DNA from: an uncultured Chloroflexales bacterium
Lineage (GTDB): Bacteria > Chloroflexota > Chloroflexia > Chloroflexales > Chloroflexaceae
Reading direction: 5' to 3'
Length of the DNA: 64,000 bases
Assembly (NCBI GenBank): GCA_937902315.1
Contig: CALGUG010000011.1
Span: 262,160-326,159, forward strand
Part shown: positions 59,168-64,000 of the stretch, piece by piece
Layout of the letters: each line of letters opens with the position of its first letter
Numbering within the stretch: position 1 is the stretch's first letter
Made by a program: the position numbers and the translations under genes
Notes under the pieces: generated by a model
What the model was told of the DNA's origin: nothing
Databases searched by the model: none
The model's input: only the letters and a program-made list of their open reading frames with translations

Positions 59168-60283
59168 ATGGAGCTAAAACGGACGCCACTCTATGAGAGC
59201 CATCTCGCCTATAAAGCGCGTATGGTGGAGTTTGGTGGTTGGGAGATGCCCGTTCAGTACAGTAGTTTGCTCGAAGAGCATAACGCTGTGCGTACTGCTG
59301 CTGGTCTTTTCGATATCAGTCATATGGGCCGCTTCATGGTTGCTGGCCCCGATGCGCTGGCTTTTTTACAGTATATCGCGACCTGCGATGTCGCTAAGAT
59401 CGAAGCGGGCATGGCCAACTATGGCCTGCTCTGCGACGAACAGGGCGGAATCGTCGACGATATCTTCATCTATAAGCTGCCAGAGAGCTATTTGGTAGTG
59501 GTAAACGCTTCGAACCGTTCCAAAGACTGGGAGTGGTTCCAGAAGCACGCTGCTCAGTTCAATGTGAGCCTTGAGGACGCCTCTGATCGCTGGGCGATGT
59601 TGGCGCTGCAAGGCCCGCGCTCGGAAGAGATCTTGGCAAGCATTCCCGAAGTCGTGGTGAACGATCTGGCTGGCTTGCCCTTCCACGGCGTAGTCGGCGC
59701 CTCGATCTACGGCGACGACGCAGCCTTGATCGCCCGCACGGGTTACGCTGGCGAAGATGGCTTCGAGCTGTTTTTCGATTCTTCCAAAGCTGCTCTCGTT
59801 TGGGACGAGCTGCTCAAAGCGGGCGCAGACTTTGGGCTCAAGCCAGCAGGTTTGGGTGCGCGCGATAGCTTGCGCTTCGAGCCAGGCTTGGCGCTCTATG
59901 GGCACGAGATCGATGCCGATATTAATCCTTATGAAGCGCGCCTTGGTTGGGTTGTAAAGCTCGACAAAGGCGATTTTGTTGGACGTGAGGCGCTCAAGCA
60001 GATCAAAGAAGCTGGCCCTCAGCGCCGTTTGGCAGGCTTCGAGATGGTTGGGCGAGGTATCGCTCGCGGCGGCTATGCCGTTCACAATCTTGAAGGCGAG
60101 CCGATCGGTCATGTAACAACCGGTATGCCTGCTCCTTCATTTGGCAACAAAGCGCTGGGTATTGCCTTGGTTCAAACTGCCTACAGCAAAGAGGGCAGTG
60201 AGTTCGATGTTATCATCCGCGAGAAGCCTGTACGGGCGCGTGTGGTGAAGTATCCGTTCTATAAACCTCGTTATAAGAAATAA
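59168..60283 (+). CDS. gcvT: Glycine cleavage system T protein (aminomethyltransferase)
   Basis: This 371-aa folate-dependent enzyme transfers the methylene group from the H-protein lipoyl arm to tetrahydrofolate and releases ammonia. It begins LKRTPLYESHLAYKARMVEFGGWEMPVQY and has GLFDISHMGRF, RTGYAGEDGFELF and GLGARDSLRFEPGLALYGHEID. The ATG at 59168 follows taaggac; a GTG 6 nt upstream is in frame but less likely. It is the first gene after the glycine riboswitch, and gcvH starts 19 nt downstream. Confidence 0.95.
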   Translation: MELKRTPLYESHLAYKARMVEFGGWEMPVQYSSLLEEHNAVRTAAGLFDISHMGRFMVAGPDALAFLQYIATCDVAKIEAGMANYGLLCDEQGGIVDDIFIYKLPESYLVVVNASNRSKDWEWFQKHAAQFNVSLEDASDRWAMLALQGPRSEEILASIPEVVVNDLAGLPFHGVVGASIYGDDAALIARTGYAGEDGFELFFDSSKAALVWDELLKAGADFGLKPAGLGARDSLRFEPGLALYGHEIDADINPYEARLGWVVKLDKGDFVGREALKQIKEAGPQRRLAGFEMVGRGIARGGYAVHNLEGEPIGHVTTGMPAPSFGNKALGIALVQTAYSKEGSEFDVIIREKPVRARVVKYPFYKPRYKK

Positions 60284-60302
60284 GCATCCAGAGGAGGAGC
60301 AC

Positions 60303-60695
60303 ATGGCTTTCCAAACCCCCGAGAACCTGAAGTATCTGAACTCGCATGAGTGGGCGCGCTTTGAGGGCGAAGAAGTTGTGATCGGCATCACCGATTACGC
60401 CCAAGACTCGCTGGGCGATGTTGTCTATCTGGAGCTGCCCGAAGTTGGCGCAACCTTTGCAGCTGGTGATCTGTTCGGCGCAATCGAGTCGGTTAAGGCT
60501 GCTTCCGATCTGTTTATGCCGGTCGGCGGCACAGTGGTGGCCGTCAACACCGATCTGCTCAACGATCAGTCGCCCATCAACACCGATCCCTACGGCCAAG
60601 GTTGGATGTTGCGCATCGCTCCGGTTGAGGGCGGCGAAGACAAGCTGCTCGACGCTGCTGCCTACAAGGAATACGTCGATAGCATTGCGCACTAA
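60303..60695 (+). CDS. gcvH: Glycine cleavage system H protein
   Basis: This 130-aa lipoyl carrier shuttles the aminomethyl group between P, T and L proteins. The lipoylation lysine is K65 in GAIESVKAASDL. It has HEWARF and GITDYAQDSLGDVVYLELPEVG. gaggagg is the ribosome site. It is followed by a hairpin before gcvPA. Confidence 0.95.
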   Translation: MAFQTPENLKYLNSHEWARFEGEEVVIGITDYAQDSLGDVVYLELPEVGATFAAGDLFGAIESVKAASDLFMPVGGTVVAVNTDLLNDQSPINTDPYGQGWMLRIAPVEGGEDKLLDAAAYKEYVDSIAH

Positions 60696-60714
60696 GTCTC
60701 GATAAGCATCTGAA

Positions 60715-60742
60715 CTGTGAGCGCACTCAACGGCGCTCACAG
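60715..60742 (+). terminator. Hairpin between gcvH and gcvPA
   Basis: A 10-bp perfect stem (ctgtgagcgc / gcgctcacag) with an 8-nt loop and no T-run. It probably adjusts relative expression or processing rather than ending the transcript. Confidence 0.5.
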
Positions 60743-60776
60743 CATTCATAACCATAAATCAGGTACAAGGAAGAGC

Positions 60777-62132
60777 ATGTCTCATTATATTTCGATCACA
60801 CCCGAAGATCGCGAAGAGATGCTGCAGGCCATCGGCGTGCAGACAGTCGAAGAGCTATTTGTCGATGTACCGGAAGATGTCCGTTTCCCGACCTTAGATA
60901 TTCCTGCCCCGCTTTCTGAGCTCGCCATCACGCGCGAACTGCGCCGTATGTCGGGTAAGAACGCTAGCGCAGCGACCCATAGCATCTTTTTGGGTGCGGG
61001 CGCCTATAACCACTTCGTTCCGGCGGCTGTCGATCAGATCCTGCGCCGCAGCGAATTCTACACGGCCTACACCCCCTACCAGCCTGAGATCAGCCAGGGC
61101 ACCCTGCAAGCGATCTTTGAATACCAGAGCTTGCTGTGTGGTCTGACCAACCTTGAGGTTGCTAACGCCAGCCACTACGACGGCGCCACTGCTGTGGCCG
61201 AGGCCGCGATTATGGCCCTGAATGTGACCCGCAACCGCCGTAAGATCGTAGTCGCACGCAGCGTTAACCCGCAGTATCGAGCTGTATTGCGCACCTACCT
61301 GCAGGGCTTGAATGTCACGATCGTTGGCGACGAAGAGCCAGTGGCAGAATCAGGCATTAGCTCGCTCGATGCCGCGCTGGGCCAAGTCGATGAGCAGACC
61401 GCCGCTTTGATCGTGCAGTCGCCCGACTTCTTCGGCCAGTTGCACGACCTCAAGCCGATCGCGGAAGCTGTACACGCTAAGGGCGCCTTGCTGGTTCACC
61501 ACTTCGACCCCATCGCGCTGGGCCTCTTCCAGACCCCGGGCGAGTCGGGCGCCGATATCGCGACCGCAGAGGGCCAGCCGCTCGGCATAGGTCTGAACTT
61601 CGGTGGCCCCTACCTCGGCATCTTCTGCTGCAAGCAGCAGCACGTACACAAGATCGCCGGACGTATCGTGGGTATGACCAAAGACGCCGACGGCAAAGAG
61701 GCTTATGTGCTGACCCTGCGCGCCCGCGAGCAAGATATTCGCCGCGAACGAGCTACCAGTAACATCTGTACCAACCAAGGCTTAATGGCGCTGGCAGCCG
61801 CCGTGCACTTGAGCTTGCTGGGCCGCAATGGTCTGCGCCAAGTCGCCGAGCTGTGCTACCACCGCGCTCACTACGCCGCCCAACAGATCGCAGCCCTGCC
61901 CGGCTTTAGCGTGCCCGCCCTGAGCCAGAACGCTCCCTTCTTTAAAGAGTTTGTGGTGCAGTGCCCCCGCCCGGTCGCCGAGATCAACGCGGCCCTGCGC
62001 GAGCACAACATCATCGGCGGCTACGACCTCTCGCAAGACGAGCCGCAGCTCGGCAACGCGATGCTGGTCTGTGTGACCGAGATGAACGACAAAGCCGATA
62101 TCGACGCCTTTGTAGCGGCGCTTAAGGGCTAG
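60777..62132 (+). CDS. gcvPA: Glycine dehydrogenase (decarboxylating) subunit 1
   Basis: This 451-aa protein is the N-terminal half of the split P protein. It starts YISITPEDREEMLQAIGVQTVEELFVDVPEDVRF and has SFLGAGAYNHFVPAAVDQI-like and TPYQPEISQGTLQAIFEYQSLLCGLTNLEVANASHYDGATAVAEA. It forms a heterotetramer with subunit 2 that decarboxylates glycine with PLP. The ATG at 60777 follows aaggaag; a longer frame back to 60717 starts in the hairpin. Confidence 0.95.
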   Translation: MSHYISITPEDREEMLQAIGVQTVEELFVDVPEDVRFPTLDIPAPLSELAITRELRRMSGKNASAATHSIFLGAGAYNHFVPAAVDQILRRSEFYTAYTPYQPEISQGTLQAIFEYQSLLCGLTNLEVANASHYDGATAVAEAAIMALNVTRNRRKIVVARSVNPQYRAVLRTYLQGLNVTIVGDEEPVAESGISSLDAALGQVDEQTAALIVQSPDFFGQLHDLKPIAEAVHAKGALLVHHFDPIALGLFQTPGESGADIATAEGQPLGIGLNFGGPYLGIFCCKQQHVHKIAGRIVGMTKDADGKEAYVLTLRAREQDIRRERATSNICTNQGLMALAAAVHLSLLGRNGLRQVAELCYHRAHYAAQQIAALPGFSVPALSQNAPFFKEFVVQCPRPVAEINAALREHNIIGGYDLSQDEPQLGNAMLVCVTEMNDKADIDAFVAALKG

Positions 62133-62208
62133 GTTCTGAACGCTCTGACTAAGGATAACGTGGTGCGAGTCGCTGCAACGCAGCGCTCTTACGATACGAA
62201 AGCGAATA

Positions 62209-63681
62209 ATGGAAACCTACGAACCACCAATTTTCGAGCTTTCTGAGCCAGGCAAGTATGGCACGAACCTGCCAGAACTCGATGTACCAACTAGCGAGCT
62301 GCCCGCCTCTTTACAGCGCAGCGATGATTTAAAGGATCTGCCGGAGCTGACCGAGCCAGAAGTGATTCGTCACTATACTCGCATCAGCCAGCGCAACTTC
62401 TCGATCGATACCGGCTTCTATCCGCTGGGATCGTGTACGATGAAGTACAATCCCAAGCTTCACGAAGAGATGGCCCGCCTGCCCGGCTTCGCCGCTGCCC
62501 ACCCCTTGCAGGGCGACGAGCTTTCGCAGGGCGCGCTGCAGCTGATCTATGAATTGCAGCGCGACTTGGCGGCGATCAGCGGCTTCGATGCTGTCTCGTT
62601 GCAGCCCGCCGCTGGCGCCCAAGGCGAATTCGCTGGCATCCTGGTCTTCCGCGCCTATCACCTCGACCGCGGCGACCACGAGCGCACCGAGGTGCTGGTG
62701 CCGACCGCCGCTCACGGCACCAACCCCGCAACCGCCGCAATGGTCGGTCTGAAGGTGGTTGAAGTCGCTGGCGACGAGCACGGCAACGTCGATATCGAAG
62801 ACCTCAAGCGCAAGCTCTCGCCGCGCACCGCCGGCCTGATGCTGACCAACCCCAACACGCTCGGCCTGTTCGAGCAGCAGATCAAAGAGATCTCGCGCTT
62901 GGTACACGAAGCGGGCGGCTTGATGTACGGCGACGGCGCAAACTTCAACGCGATTTTGGGCATCGTCAAACCGCGCGAAGTTGGCTTCGACTTTATGCAC
63001 TACAACCTGCACAAGACCTTCACCACGCCCCACGGCGGCGGTGGCCCCGGTTCGGGTGCAGTCGGTTGTATCAAAGAGCTGGAGCCCTTCCTGCCCGGCC
63101 CGCGCGCCCGCCAGAAGGACGATGGCAGCTACGAGTTCTTCGTGCCAGAAAAGACCATCGGGCGTGTCAAGTCCTTCCACGGCAACTTCGGCATGCTGGT
63201 GCGCGCTTGGACCTACATTCGCAGTATGGGTCCCGAAGGCCTGCGCCAAGTCAGCGAGACCGCTGTGCTGAACGCCAACTATGTGCGCGTCAAACTGCAC
63301 GATATCTATCCGCCTGCAGTTAACCGCATCTGTATGCACGAATCGGTGCTGAAGGGCCAGATCGCCGGTGCCAAGGGCGTGCGCACGCTCGATATCGCTA
63401 AGCGCCTGATCGACTACAACTTCCACCCGCCGACGATCTACTTCCCGTTGCTGGTGCCAGAAGCGCTGATGATCGAGCCGACCGAGACCGAGTCGAAGCG
63501 CACCCTCGATCGCTTTATCGACGCCATGCGCTCGATCGCCCGCGAGGCCGTCGAGACGCCAGAGCTGCTCCACGAAGCGCCGACCACCGCGCCGGTGCGC
63601 CGTGTCGACGAAGTGCGCGCTGCTCGCCAGCCGATTCTGCGCTACGACGCCGAGAAGATCGCAGCACTGCGCGAATCCTAA
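62209..63681 (+). CDS. gcvPB: Glycine dehydrogenase (decarboxylating) subunit 2
   Basis: This 490-aa protein is the C-terminal half of the split P protein and carries PLP on K269 (HYNLHKTFTTPHGGGGPG). It has HYTRISQRNFSIDTGFYPLGSCTMKYNPK and TAAHGTNPATAAM. It is the last gene of the operon and ends before a strong terminator. The P1/P2 split is usual for many bacteria outside the Proteobacteria. Confidence 0.95.
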   Translation: METYEPPIFELSEPGKYGTNLPELDVPTSELPASLQRSDDLKDLPELTEPEVIRHYTRISQRNFSIDTGFYPLGSCTMKYNPKLHEEMARLPGFAAAHPLQGDELSQGALQLIYELQRDLAAISGFDAVSLQPAAGAQGEFAGILVFRAYHLDRGDHERTEVLVPTAAHGTNPATAAMVGLKVVEVAGDEHGNVDIEDLKRKLSPRTAGLMLTNPNTLGLFEQQIKEISRLVHEAGGLMYGDGANFNAILGIVKPREVGFDFMHYNLHKTFTTPHGGGGPGSGAVGCIKELEPFLPGPRARQKDDGSYEFFVPEKTIGRVKSFHGNFGMLVRAWTYIRSMGPEGLRQVSETAVLNANYVRVKLHDIYPPAVNRICMHESVLKGQIAGAKGVRTLDIAKRLIDYNFHPPTIYFPLLVPEALMIEPTETESKRTLDRFIDAMRSIAREAVETPELLHEAPTTAPVRRVDEVRAARQPILRYDAEKIAALRES

Positions 63682-63715
63682 GCGCCAACGCAGATTGAAA
63701 AAGAGTGCTCAATCG

Positions 63716-63757
63716 GGCTTGTTCTTGGGATGCCCTTCCAAGAACAAGCCTATTTTT
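63716..63757 (+). terminator. Terminator of the gcv operon
   Basis: A 13-bp perfect stem (ggcttgttcttgg / ccaagaacaagcc) with a 9-nt loop, then tattttt, 35 nt after the gcvPB stop. Confidence 0.85.
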
Positions 63758-63875
63758 GGCACACCAGCGAGCCGAGCAGCACGAGCAAGCCTGTGACACG
63801 AATTTCAGTTGAACAGCTTGTGTTTTGGCCTTCGGCAGATTTGCTTCCACATCCGCACGATCGCTTGGCTATTCA

Positions 63876-63998
63876 TACCAAATCTGGTTGATTAGGTTCT
63901 CTTTGGCCTTCGGCAGAGCGGAACGTGACTCTTTCCTTTTCCAGGCTTTTCGTTTTTCTGAGCGAAGAGCATGCAGGTCTTTAAACGGATTTGGTATC
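63876..63998. repeat. Type-A element at the window edge
   Basis: A near-complete copy from taccaaatctggtt to aaacggatttggta, with ggccttcggcagagcggaac inside. A shorter ggccttcggcagattt piece lies just before it at about 63825. Confidence 0.8.
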
Positions 63999-64000
63999 AG

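Noticed and set aside
62329..63573. Long open frame on the minus strand opposite gcvPB
   Set aside because: A by-product of GC-rich codon use in a certain gene on the other strand; no family-like sequence and no ribosome site.

Overview
The window looks like a chromosomal stretch from a free-living heterotroph, most compatible with Chloroflexota (filamentous Chloroflexia-like). This is an inference from gene content: the alternative bacterial GlmU, a membrane-anchored YvcK-like protein, DUF5317, DUF58 and DUF790 proteins, Asn at the EF-P tip and a possible C-terminal sorting signal. No marker RNA gene is present to settle the taxonomy. I saw no phage, complete insertion sequence, CRISPR array, tRNA or rRNA.

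Layout. 1-9.8 kb (+): hexuronate catabolism (uxaE, a LarA-like nickel-pincer epimerase, an aldo/keto reductase, uxaC, a UxuB-type SDR), an unrecognised helical-toroid-like protein and a secreted 5'-nucleotidase. 10-22.6 kb (-): rmuC (with a homopolymer frameshift), an alpha/beta-hydrolase-like protein, a pseudo-CHAT/TM/LysM/NodB fusion, a four-gene amino-sugar and cell-wall operon (active phosphohexomutase, degenerate phosphohexomutase, YvcK-like, GlmU-like) and a Nudix hydrolase. 23.3-28.2 kb (+): Gfo/Idh/MocA and aldo/keto reductases, then a long chromate transporter and a split short-chain pair. 28.4-44 kb: DUF58, a NarL-type two-component pair, DUF507, a DUF790 nuclease-like gene divergent from lexA, TauE/SafE, a radical-SAM-like protein without its cluster cysteines, an aminotransferase, lspA-rluD and an SH3 membrane protein. 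45-49.8 kb (+): an ABC exporter trio, a terminator, a promoter region with four GTCAAT repeats at exact 11-bp phase, three tandem 44/45-aa exported-peptide genes, a DUF5317 membrane protein and apaG. 49.9-54.7 kb (-): a YfhO-like membrane protein, an aldehyde dehydrogenase and a TPR membrane protein. 55.4-64 kb: efp, a small unknown gene, a GT4 glycosyltransferase (-), then a tandem glycine riboswitch controlling gcvT-gcvH-gcvPA-gcvPB.

How the genes work together. UxaC, UxaE and UxuB carry galacturonate and glucuronate to mannonate. The mutase/GlmU/YvcK operon should feed UDP-GlcNAc and peptidoglycan, next to a putative peptidoglycan deacetylase. The glycine cleavage operon is switched by glycine. 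LexA probably controls itself and the divergent DUF790 gene through similar boxes.

The best candidates for something undescribed are: the triplicated peptide operon with its 11-bp-phased operator; the pseudo-CHAT/LysM/deacetylase fusion; a run of apparent pseudoenzymes (phosphohexomutase, YvcK, radical SAM); and two families of small dispersed intergenic elements that fill most gene gaps.
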